Of a DNA stretch of 32,365 nt, positions 13,806 through 21,331 are shown in pieces. Source of the DNA: Actinomycetota bacterium (GTDB lineage Bacteria > Actinomycetota > Nitriliruptoria > Nitriliruptorales > Nitriliruptoraceae); the NCBI GenBank assembly GCA_019348135.1, contig JAHWJY010000022.1:1-32365 (forward strand), written 5' to 3'. The translations under genes and the position numbers were made by a program. Numbering within the stretch: position 1 is the first letter of the stretch; each line of letters begins with the position of its first letter. The notes under the pieces are model-generated. The model saw nothing but the letters and a program-made list of their open reading frames with translations. It was not told the origin of the DNA and did no database searches.

Positions 13806-15907
13806 GCACCAGCGCCGAGGCTCAGACGCTGCTGTCCCGTCTCGCCGGCCCCGATGCCGTCCTGCGCGACGACCAGGCGACCGCCATCGCGACGCTCGTC
13901 GACGAGCGTCGTCGGGTCCTGCTCGTCCAGCGCACCGGCTGGGGGAAGTCGGCCGTCTACTGGATCACCACGGCCCTCCGGCGACGTCAGGGCGCCGGCC
14001 CCACGCTCGTCGTCTCGCCACTGCTGGCGCTGATGCGCGACCAGGTCGCGGCGGCCCGCTCGCTGGGACTCCGGGCGGAGACCGTGAACTCGACCAACCC
14101 CGACGACTGGGCCGGCATCCTCGAGCGGCTCGACGCCGACGAGCTCGACGTGCTGCTCATCTCGCCCGAGCGGTTGAACGCGGCCTCGTTCCGCGCGGCC
14201 CTCGCACCGCTCGCGGCCCGGCTGGGCCTGCTCGTCGTCGACGAGGCGCACTGCATCTCCGACTGGGGGCACGACTTCCGTCCGGACTACCGCCGGATCA
14301 AGGACCTCCTCTCGACCCTCCCGGCGGGCACGCCGGTCCTCGCGTGCACCGCCACCGCCAACGAGCGGGTCACCGAGGACGTCGCGGTCCAGCTCGGGAC
14401 GGACGTCCGCACCTACCGCGGTGAGCTCGGGCGCGACTCGCTGCAGCTCGCCGTCGTGGACCTGCCCGACGCCGCCACGCGGCTCGCCTGGCTCGACGCC
14501 TTCGTCCGCCGCCACCGACCCGCGCACGGCCGCGCCGGCGTGGTCTACACGCTCACCGTCGACGACACGGACCGCGTGGCCACGTTCCTCGCGCAACGTG
14601 GCCTCGAGGTCGCGGCGTACTCGTCGGCGATCGGCACCGAGGACCGGCAGGCCGTGGAGGACGACCTCCTCGCCAACCGTCTCGACGCCGTCGTCGCCAC
14701 CTCCGCGCTGGGCATGGGCTACGACAAGCCGGACCTCGCCTTCGTGGTCCACCTCGGCGCCCCGTCCTCCCCCGTCGCCTACTACCAGCAGGTCGGCCGT
14801 GCCGGGCGCGCCATCGACACCGCCGAGGTCGTGCTCCTGCCCACCGCGAAGGACGAGGCGATCTGGCACCACTTCGATCTCGCGGGCATCCCCACGGCGA
14901 CCGAGTCCGACGCGCTCCTCGACGCCCTCGACCGGGAGGAGCCGCGCTCACTGCCGGCGCTGGAGCAGCGGGTCAACGCGCGCCGCTCCCGGCTGGAGCT
15001 GCTCCTGAAGGTGCTCGACGTCGACGGGGCCGTGGAGCGGGTCCAGGGGGGATGGGTGTCGACCGGCACGGGCTGGGTGTACGACGAGCAGCGGTACCGC
15101 CAGCTGGCGGCCCTGCGGCGGGAGGAGCACGCCGCCATGCGTCGCCTCACCCGGGGCGAGGTCGACGGCTGCTTCATGCGCTTCCTGACGGGCCTCCTCG
15201 ACGACCCGTCGGGCGACGCCTGCGGTCGCTGCGGCGGCTGCACCGGCTGGGCGCCGGACGTCGTGGTCGATCCCGACGTGGTCGCCGCCGCGCGGGACTT
15301 CCTCCGGGGGCGGGACGTCCCGGTCTTCCCGCGCCGGCAGTGGCCGTCCGGTCTGTCCGAGGCACGGGGACGCATCGCCGCGGACCGCCGGGCCGAGGTC
15401 GGTCGCGCGCTCGCCGGCGGTGACGAGTCCGGCTGGGGCGGCACCGTCCAGGCGCTGCTGGACGCCTCCGCCGGTGGACGCTACGACGCCCGCTACGAGG
15501 AGCTCGTGACCGAGGCGGTCGACGGGATCGTCGAGGTGCTGCGGCGCTGGGACTGGCCCGCCCGCCCGTCGAGCATCGTGCCGGTCCCGTCGCGCACCCA
15601 CGACCGGCTCCTCGACGACGTCGTCGAGCGCATCGGCAGCGTCGGTCGTCTCCCGGTCGTCCGCGCGGTCGTGCGCCGTGCGGAGCGACCGTCGCAGTCC
15701 ACGATGTCGAACTCGGCACACCTCGCCGGGAACGCCCTCGCCGCCTACGGCGTGCTCGAGGACGTCGCGGCCGGCCTGCCCCCTGGGCCCGTGCTGCTCG
15801 TCGACGTCTCCACGGACTCGGGGTGGACGCTCGCGGCCGTGACCTGGCGCCTGCGCGCCGTGCACCCGGCCCCCGTCCTACCGTTGGTCCTCGCCACGCG
15901 CCCCTGA
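13802..15907 (+). CDS. recQ: RecQ-family ATP-dependent DNA helicase with phosphoribosyltransferase-like tail
   Basis: A 701-residue superfamily 2 helicase. Motif 0 is LRDDQ (about 21-25), motif I is TGWGKS with Lys49, motif II is DEAH at 147-150 within the RecQ signature DEAHCISDWGHDFRPDY, motif III is ACTATAN and motif VI is QQVGRAGRA. A cysteine cluster (about 455-480) ending in CGRCGGC replaces the usual RecQ zinc site. No HRDC domain is evident. The last ~150 residues look like a phosphoribosyltransferase fold: PSSIVPVPSRTHDRLL and GPVLLVDVSTDSGWTLAAV, the second resembling a PRPP-binding loop with a less acidic core. Role: 3'-5' DNA unwinding in repair. The GTG at 13802 overlaps the stop of the small anchored protein. 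Confidence 0.93.
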   Translation: MSTSAEAQTLLSRLAGPDAVLRDDQATAIATLVDERRRVLLVQRTGWGKSAVYWITTALRRRQGAGPTLVVSPLLALMRDQVAAARSLGLRAETVNSTNPDDWAGILERLDADELDVLLISPERLNAASFRAALAPLAARLGLLVVDEAHCISDWGHDFRPDYRRIKDLLSTLPAGTPVLACTATANERVTEDVAVQLGTDVRTYRGELGRDSLQLAVVDLPDAATRLAWLDAFVRRHRPAHGRAGVVYTLTVDDTDRVATFLAQRGLEVAAYSSAIGTEDRQAVEDDLLANRLDAVVATSALGMGYDKPDLAFVVHLGAPSSPVAYYQQVGRAGRAIDTAEVVLLPTAKDEAIWHHFDLAGIPTATESDALLDALDREEPRSLPALEQRVNARRSRLELLLKVLDVDGAVERVQGGWVSTGTGWVYDEQRYRQLAALRREEHAAMRRLTRGEVDGCFMRFLTGLLDDPSGDACGRCGGCTGWAPDVVVDPDVVAAARDFLRGRDVPVFPRRQWPSGLSEARGRIAADRRAEVGRALAGGDESGWGGTVQALLDASAGGRYDARYEELVTEAVDGIVEVLRRWDWPARPSSIVPVPSRTHDRLLDDVVERIGSVGRLPVVRAVVRRAERPSQSTMSNSAHLAGNALAAYGVLEDVAAGLPPGPVLLVDVSTDSGWTLAAVTWRLRAVHPAPVLPLVLATRP

Positions 15908-15915
15908 CCGCCCCG

Positions 15916-16821
15916 TCAGGTGCCGTCGGCGGAGAAGTGCATCGGGTCGTACGGGCTCGTCCAGTCGCCGCCCCAGCCCCACCCGATGTCCCCGAACGCA
16001 CCGGTGACCGCGTCGCCGGCGACGATCATCCCGGGGCGGACGTCGTCGCGGTCGGTGTAGGTCGACGCGAGCTCGGGCAGCACCAGGTCTCCCTCGACGT
16101 ACGGGTTGTGGAACGGGTTCACGTCGACCGCCAGCCCGAGCGCGTGCTGGGACCAGGTCGTCCGCCCGCGGGCGGGGCGGCACACGAACCCCGTGGTGTT
16201 GTTGCCGTCGCCCGTCGGGGGGAGGTCGAGCTCCGGCGCGTCGACGACGCGCATCTCCTCGATCGGGAAGCGCGCGGCGTAGAGCTCGCCGAACACGGCG
16301 ACGAGATCCTCGGCGACCTCGGCGGCGACGAGCAGCTCGCCGGTGTGGGGTCGCGCGTCGAAGCCCCAGAACGACACCTGCACGTAGCGCAGGTCCTCGG
16401 GTGCGACCGGGCAGTCCGGCGCCCACGTCGAGCGTTCGAGGACGTCGCGCGGCACGGGCCGCACCGACGACCGGAAGGTCAGGCCGTTCGGCGCCGGCAG
16501 GACGTCGCGGGTGGCGATGTGCCGGGGGTCGAGATCGGGTGGCGTGGGTCGGACCTCGCCGTACCCGTCGCCCCGACGCGGGAGCTCGCGGGTCGCGAGC
16601 CACGTCGGCGCTGCGGTCGCCGTGGGGTCCGGTCGGACCACCTCGGAGGGACGGACCGACGGCACCGGGGATGCCGTGGGGGACGCGGGGACGTCGGGCG
16701 TCGCCACGGCCGCCGGCGACGGGGAGCTCGGTGCACCGGCGGGCGCCTGCTCGGCGGCGGAGCAGGCCCCCGCGACCAGGACGGACACGAGGAGGGGCAG
16801 GACACGCCGGAAGGGGATCAC
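15916..16821 (-). CDS. M15-family peptidase lipoprotein
   Basis: A 301-residue cell-wall peptidase of the M15 (VanY / M15C-like) family. The N-terminus is a lipoprotein signal, FRRVLPLLVSVLVAGAC, with a lipobox-like AGAC. A Pro/Ala/Ser/Val-rich linker of about 50 residues follows, suited to spanning the wall. The C-terminal domain holds the zinc ligands His226 and Asp233 in SQHALGLAVDVNP and His295 in YDPMHF, along with NPY and GDIGWGWGGDW. Expected action: cleaving D-Ala-D-Ala or L-Ala-D-Glu peptide bonds in peptidoglycan outside the membrane. The GTG at 16821 is chosen because it starts the signal peptide and lies 7 nt after a TACCGT -10 box with no ribosome site, fitting a leaderless message. 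It is convergent with recQ, 8 nt apart. Confidence 0.88.
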   Translation of the reverse strand: MIPFRRVLPLLVSVLVAGACSAAEQAPAGAPSSPSPAAVATPDVPASPTASPVPSVRPSEVVRPDPTATAAPTWLATRELPRRGDGYGEVRPTPPDLDPRHIATRDVLPAPNGLTFRSSVRPVPRDVLERSTWAPDCPVAPEDLRYVQVSFWGFDARPHTGELLVAAEVAEDLVAVFGELYAARFPIEEMRVVDAPELDLPPTGDGNNTTGFVCRPARGRTTWSQHALGLAVDVNPFHNPYVEGDLVLPELASTYTDRDDVRPGMIVAGDAVTGAFGDIGWGWGGDWTSPYDPMHFSADGT

Positions 16822-16828
16822 GGGGACG

Positions 16829-16834
16829 ACGGTA
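16829..16834 (-). promoter_or_regulatory. candidate leaderless -10 box (TACCGT) for the M15 peptidase
   Basis: On the minus strand TACCGT is followed by 7 nt and then the GTG at 16821. The expected transcription start falls on or beside the start codon, and no ribosome site is present. Confidence 0.5.
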
Positions 16835-16909
16835 CCGACGACCCCGGCGACAGGTGCCCTCGGCGACCCGGGATGCGAGACTGCGTCCCTCCGACCACGG
16901 GAGCCAGCA

Positions 16910-17452
16910 GTGAGCACGAACGACGTCGCCGAGACCGCGCCCGGCTGGCTCGCCGAGTCCGAGCTCGAGGACGTGCGCGACCGCGTCCCGCTGGTCTACG
17001 TCGACGCCGTCCCGGTGAGGGTCGACCACCTCGGTCGCGTCCAGAAGGTCGGGCTCCTGCTCCGGGCCATCCCCGACGGCACGATCTCCCGGGCCATCGT
17101 CAGCGGACGCGTCCTCCACGGCGAGACCCTCCGGGAAGCACTGTGGCGGCACCTCTCGAAGGACCTCGGTCCCGACGCCGAGCCCCAGCTGCCGTCGGCG
17201 CCGGCGCCGTTCACCGTCGCGGAGTACTTCCCGGACCCGCGACGTACGGGCTTCCACGACCCGCGGCAGCACGCGGTGAGCCTCGCGTACGTCGTGCCGT
17301 GCACGGGGACGTGCTCGCCGGCGCAGGACGCGCTCGACTTCAGCTGGCTGTCCCCCGAGGAAGCCGTCTCGCCCGGCGTCGCCGGCGAGATGAGCTCCGG
17401 GCACGACCGGCTCGTCCGCATGGCCCTCGGCCACGTGGGCCAGCTGCCGTGA
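16910..17452 (+). CDS. DUF4916 Nudix-like protein
   Basis: A 180-residue protein of the DUF4916 family, a Nudix-fold group widespread in actinobacteria. Family blocks seen: VYVDAVPVRVD, VGLLLR, ISRAIVSGRVLHGE, KDLGPDAEP, PFTVAEYFPDP, FHDPRQHAVSLAYVVP and the C-terminal SWLSPEEA. The segment GETLREALWRHLSKDLG lies where a Nudix box would be, but the REUXEE core is not kept, so hydrolysis of nucleoside diphosphates is doubtful. The GTG at 16910 has GGGAG 6 nt upstream. It lies 42 nt before the GCS2-type ligase gene and may be its operon partner. Function unknown. Confidence 0.85.
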   Translation: MSTNDVAETAPGWLAESELEDVRDRVPLVYVDAVPVRVDHLGRVQKVGLLLRAIPDGTISRAIVSGRVLHGETLREALWRHLSKDLGPDAEPQLPSAPAPFTVAEYFPDPRRTGFHDPRQHAVSLAYVVPCTGTCSPAQDALDFSWLSPEEAVSPGVAGEMSSGHDRLVRMALGHVGQLP

Positions 17453-17494
17453 CCAGCCCGCCACACCCCCGACCACGTACCGGGAGGCCGCGCC

Positions 17495-18976
17495 GTGGGT
17501 GAGGACATCGACGAGGTCCGCTTCACGCGCGAGGACCGCCAGCGGTACCGCGAGAAGGTCAAGCAGTGTCTCGCCGCCCTGCGGCGCATGCTCGACGCGG
17601 ACGCCTTCGAGCTCGGCCGCAAGCTCATCGGGGTCGAGGTCGAGTTCTACGTGGTGGACAGCGACGGCTGCCCGATGAACATCAACGACGAGCTGCTCGA
17701 CCTCATCGAGTCGACGGACTTCCAGACCGAGCTGGCGCAGTTCAACATCGAGTTCAACCTCGCGCCCCACAAGCTCGTCGGGTCGGTCTTCCGCGAGATC
17801 GAGGAAGAGCTGTCGACCTCGTACGGGTTCTCGGCACGCCGCGCCGAGCAGCTCCACGCGCACGTCGTGATGATCGGCATCATGCCGACGCTGAACGACC
17901 TGCACATCACCGAGCAGAACCTCTCGACCAACCCGCGCTACCACCTGCTGAACGAGCAGATCCTGGAGGCGCGCGGTGAGGACCTGATCGTCGACATCGA
18001 GGGGCCGGAGAAGCTGGCCCTGCGGACGAACTCGATCACGATGGAGGCCGCCGCGACGTCGGTGCAGCTGCACCTGCAGGTCTCCCCCGAGGGGTTCGGC
18101 CGGACGTGGAACGCGGCCCAGGCGGGCTCGGCGGCGCAGATCGCCGTCGGCTGCAACTCGCCGTTCTTCCTCGGCAAGGAGCTGTGGCGGGAGACCCGGA
18201 TCGCGCTGTTCGAGCAGACCATCGACACGCGCACGGAGGAGCTGGCGGCCCAGGGTGTCCGTCCCCGGGTGTGGTTCGGGGAGCGCTGGATCGACAACGT
18301 GACGGACCTGTTCGACGAGAACGTGACCTACTTCAACGCCCTGCTGCCCCTGCTCGAGGACGAGGACCCGGACGAGGTGCTCGACCGCGGCGACGTGCCG
18401 CACCTCAAGGAGCTCACCCTCCACAACGGCACGATCTACCGCTGGAACCGACCCATCTACGCGGTCGCCCGTGGCAAGCCGCACCTGCGGGTGGAGAACC
18501 GCGTGCTCCCCGCGGGGCCGACCATCGTGGACACCGTCGCCAACGCGGCCTTCTACTACGGGCTCGTGCGTGGCCTCGCGGACCTCGACGAGCCGATCGA
18601 GGAGCAGCTGTCCTTCACGGCCGCCGCAGACAACTTCCGCGCGTCCTCCCGCGACGGGATCGACGCGATGCTCTTCTGGCCCGGGGTCGGGGTCGTCCCC
18701 GCCTCCGAGCTGATCCTGCGTACGCTGCTCCCTCTCGCCCACGCGGGCCTCGACGCCTGGCGCGTCGATCCCGGCGACCGCGACCGCTACCTCGGCATCA
18801 TCGAGCAGCGTTGCCTCAAGCGGATGACGGGTGCGCGCTGGCAGGTCCTGACCTTCCGGCACCTCTACGAGGTCGAGGAGCTCGAGCGCGACGAGGCGCT
18901 GATCGAGATGACCCGCCGCTACATGCGCCACATGCGCAGCAACGAACCCGTCCACACGTGGGAGCTTCCCAACTGA
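17495..18976 (+). CDS. GCS2-type glutamate-cysteine ligase family protein
   Basis: A 493-residue carboxylate-amine ligase related to the GCS2 family of glutamate-cysteine ligases. It has GVEVEFYVVD (about 47-56), the GCS2-like acidic strand for metal-ATP, then ELAQFNIEFNLAP, RTNSITMEAAATSVQLHLQV with the conserved glutamate and QLHLQ, GCNSPFFLGKELWRETRIALFEQ, and HLRVENRVLPAGPT near 330. Length exceeds YbdK (about 370) and differs from plant-type GshA, so it is likely a distinct branch. Expected chemistry: ATP-driven amide formation through an acyl phosphate; the substrates are not known, and gamma-glutamylcysteine is only one option. The GTG at 17495 has GGGAGG 8 nt upstream. The next gene, an amide-bond hydrolase relative, overlaps its end. 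Confidence 0.85.
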   Translation: MGEDIDEVRFTREDRQRYREKVKQCLAALRRMLDADAFELGRKLIGVEVEFYVVDSDGCPMNINDELLDLIESTDFQTELAQFNIEFNLAPHKLVGSVFREIEEELSTSYGFSARRAEQLHAHVVMIGIMPTLNDLHITEQNLSTNPRYHLLNEQILEARGEDLIVDIEGPEKLALRTNSITMEAAATSVQLHLQVSPEGFGRTWNAAQAGSAAQIAVGCNSPFFLGKELWRETRIALFEQTIDTRTEELAAQGVRPRVWFGERWIDNVTDLFDENVTYFNALLPLLEDEDPDEVLDRGDVPHLKELTLHNGTIYRWNRPIYAVARGKPHLRVENRVLPAGPTIVDTVANAAFYYGLVRGLADLDEPIEEQLSFTAAADNFRASSRDGIDAMLFWPGVGVVPASELILRTLLPLAHAGLDAWRVDPGDRDRYLGIIEQRCLKRMTGARWQVLTFRHLYEVEELERDEALIEMTRRYMRHMRSNEPVHTWELPN

Positions 18977-20055
18977 GCACGAGCCCCGGCACCGGCACCG
19001 AGCCCGCGACGACCCGGAAGCAGGAGGCGTACCGCCGGTTCCCCGACGGGCTCTCCGAGGACCTGCTCGCGCTCGACGACCGCGAGCTCCTGCGCGCCCT
19101 CGGCGAGCCGACGCTGATCCGCGTGCCCGGGACGGGCGAACGGCCACCGCGGGCCATCTCGTGCCTGCTCCACGGCGACGAGTCCACGGGCTACCACGCC
19201 GTGCTGAAGGTCCTCCGGCGCCGACGCCGGTACCCGTTCGACCTCTACGTCGTGATCGGCAACGTCCGCGCGGCGCTGGCCGACGAGGGGTTCTCGCACC
19301 GCTACCTCGACGACCAGGAGGACTTCAACCGGGTGTGGGGACTGGGTGATCCCACGACGAGCCTGCGACGCGCGGCCGACGGCATCCTCGCCGAGCTCAC
19401 CGACGCCGGCATCGAGGCGCTGGTCGACGTCCACAACAACTCGGGCAACAACCCCTTCTACGCCATCGCCACGACCGAGCGCCCCGACACGCTGAACCTC
19501 GCCACCCTGTTCACCACCACCATCCTGTACTGGGACCTCGGAGCGCACACGCTGATGGAGGTGCTCGACGAGCGCGTCGCCACGATCGCGGTCGAGTGCG
19601 GACTGCCGGACCGTCCCGAGTCGCTCGCGTTCGCCGTGGACGGGCTACGGCGCTACCTCGGCGAGGACGACCTCCGCGGCGAGCGGCTGCGCCGTGACTT
19701 CGACATGCTCGGGGGGCTGCGCAAGGTCCACGTCCGGCCCGAGGTGCGGTTCTCGTTCGGTGGCGAGCTGTCCGACGACACCGACTTCGTGGTGGCCGCG
19801 GACGCGGACGTCCTGAACTTCGTGGTGGTGCCGGCCGGCCACGTCCTCGGACGCGTGCACCCCGGCGGCGCGCTGCCGCTGCGGGCCGTCGACGCGGCGG
19901 GTGAGGACGTGACCGATCAGCACTTCCGCGTCCTCGACGGCGCCGTGGTGACGACCGCCCCGATCACCCCCGTGATGATGACCCGCACGGTCGAGGCGGC
20001 CCGCAAGGACTGCCTGTTCTACGTCACGATGGAGCTCCCGCCTCCGGCGTTGTGA
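18958..20055 (+). CDS. aspartoacylase / succinylglutamate desuccinylase-like hydrolase
   Basis: A 365-residue (from GTG 18958) zinc hydrolase of the AstE/AspA branch of the M14 fold. The zinc ligands are His72 and Glu75 in LLHGDES and His159 in VDVHNNSGNNP; a catalytic glutamate is expected in IAVECGLPD. The C-terminal part has the beta-rich domain of this family (DFVVAADADVLNFVVVPAG). These enzymes remove acyl groups from amino acids such as N-succinylglutamate or N-acetylaspartate. The start is uncertain: GTG 18958 lacks a ribosome site, whereas CTG 18973, overlapping the ligase stop as CTGA, has GGAG 8 nt upstream and would give LSTSPGTG at the N-terminus. Either way it is coupled to the ligase. 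Its 3' end overlaps the MFS gene on the other strand by 32 nt. Confidence 0.85.
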   Translation: MGASQLSTSPGTGTEPATTRKQEAYRRFPDGLSEDLLALDDRELLRALGEPTLIRVPGTGERPPRAISCLLHGDESTGYHAVLKVLRRRRRYPFDLYVVIGNVRAALADEGFSHRYLDDQEDFNRVWGLGDPTTSLRRAADGILAELTDAGIEALVDVHNNSGNNPFYAIATTERPDTLNLATLFTTTILYWDLGAHTLMEVLDERVATIAVECGLPDRPESLAFAVDGLRRYLGEDDLRGERLRRDFDMLGGLRKVHVRPEVRFSFGGELSDDTDFVVAADADVLNFVVVPAGHVLGRVHPGGALPLRAVDAAGEDVTDQHFRVLDGAVVTTAPITPVMMTRTVEAARKDCLFYVTMELPPPAL

Positions 20056-21331
20056 CGGTCGCGGGCGCGTCCCCGGGGTCGCCGGCGGGCGCGTCCGGGT
20101 CGGCGCGGCGGCGCACGATCAGCCGGTGCACCCAGACGGCGGCGAGCAGCACCGGCAGCGCCATCATCACGCCGGCGACCCGCACCCCGAACACGTCGGC
20201 CACCAGACCGTCGACGAGTGCCGCCAGCGGACGCGTGCCGATGAACGCGAGGCTCCACAGCGCCATGACCCGTCCGAGCTGCTCGTCGGCCACGAGGTTC
20301 TGCAGCCGCGTGGTCGACCGCGTGATGGCCCCGATGAAGCCGCCGCCGGCGATCGCCATCCCGAGGAGGGCGACGAGCAGGTTGGGTGCCAACGCGAAGA
20401 CGACGATGCCGGCGCCCTCGGCCACCATCGCGCCGACGAGCCCGTTCCGCCGCCGCCGGAGCCAGCCCGTGAGGAGCACGGCCGTCAGCGTCGCCCCGCC
20501 CCCGAAGGCCCCGATGAGCCACCCCGCGACCGTGTCGGCGCGGCCGAGGATGCGGGTCGCGAACTCGGGCGTCAGGGTGTTGACCGGGTCCGTCGTCGTG
20601 GACACGGCCATGACCACGACGAGGAGCGCGGTCAGGACCTCGTCCTCCCGCACGAGCGCGATCGACTCCCGCAGCTTGGGGCGCGGACCGACGACGATCG
20701 CCTGCTCTCGCGGACGGATCACGAACAGCGCCGCGATGAGCGCCAGGAACGATGCGGCGTTGATCGCGAACGCCGGCCCGATCCCGTAGCGGTCGATCAC
20801 GACGGCACCCACGACGGGCCCGATCCCGCGCGCGAGGTTGAACGTCACGGAGTTGAGCGAGACGGCCACCTCGAGGTCGCGCCGGGGGACGAGCAGCGGC
20901 ACCAGGCTGAGCAGCGCCGGCACCATGAACGCGAGCGCGAACCCGAGGAGGAACGCCGCGCCGATCACGATGGGCGCGGTCACGTGACCGGTGATGGTGA
21001 CCGCGGCGAGCAGCCCGGTCACCACCAGCGCCACGACCTGGGTGACGAGCAGCAGCCGGCGGCGGTCGTAGCGATCGGCCGCGGAGCCCGCCCAGGGTGC
21101 CAGCACGAACGCCCCGATGAACTGCGCGAAGTTCACGACCCCGACGAGCAGCGTGGAGCCCGTGAGCCGGTAGACCAGCACGGCCGCGGCGAGGTTCTGG
21201 AACCACGTCCCGATGCTCGAGGTGAGGTTCCCGGCGAAGTACGGCCCGAAGTCGCGGGTGGCGAGGATCCGCAGCGCCGAGCGGGGCGGCTCCTCCGGCT
21301 CCGCCGCGGCCGGCCCGACGGCGTCCGTCAC
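20024..21331 (-). CDS. MFS exporter (EntS-like)
   Basis: A 435-residue major facilitator transporter with about 12 membrane helices. After a cytoplasmic, Pro/Glu-rich N-terminus of about 20 residues come the group's hallmarks: FGPYFAGNLTSSIGTWFQNLA in TM1, the loop GSAADRYDRRRLL between TM2 and TM3, and LNSVTFNLARGIGPVVG in TM5. These place it with EntS/MFS_3-type drug or siderophore exporters. The C-terminus is a soluble Asp/Pro/Ala tail. The GTG at 21331 overlaps the stop of mca (GTGA), so it is translationally coupled. Context suggests export of a mercapturic-acid-type product or a toxic compound, which is inference. The 3' end overlaps the hydrolase gene opposite. Confidence 0.9.
   Translation of the reverse strand: MTDAVGPAAAEPEEPPRSALRILATRDFGPYFAGNLTSSIGTWFQNLAAAVLVYRLTGSTLLVGVVNFAQFIGAFVLAPWAGSAADRYDRRRLLLVTQVVALVVTGLLAAVTITGHVTAPIVIGAAFLLGFALAFMVPALLSLVPLLVPRRDLEVAVSLNSVTFNLARGIGPVVGAVVIDRYGIGPAFAINAASFLALIAALFVIRPREQAIVVGPRPKLRESIALVREDEVLTALLVVVMAVSTTTDPVNTLTPEFATRILGRADTVAGWLIGAFGGGATLTAVLLTGWLRRRRNGLVGAMVAEGAGIVVFALAPNLLVALLGMAIAGGGFIGAITRSTTRLQNLVADEQLGRVMALWSLAFIGTRPLAALVDGLVADVFGVRVAGVMMALPVLLAAVWVHRLIVRRRADPDAPAGDPGDAPATVTTPEAGAPS

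Noticed and set aside
16910-17452. Active Nudix hydrolase
   Set aside because: The Nudix box core is not conserved in GETLREALWRHLSKDLG; DUF4916 is the safer name.
15878-19147. A 1089-codon open frame on the minus strand spanning the M15, DUF4916 and ligase genes
   Set aside because: It arises from high GC and few stop codons. The plus-strand DUF4916 and ligase genes and the minus-strand M15 gene, in another frame, all show conserved motifs and ribosome or promoter signals.
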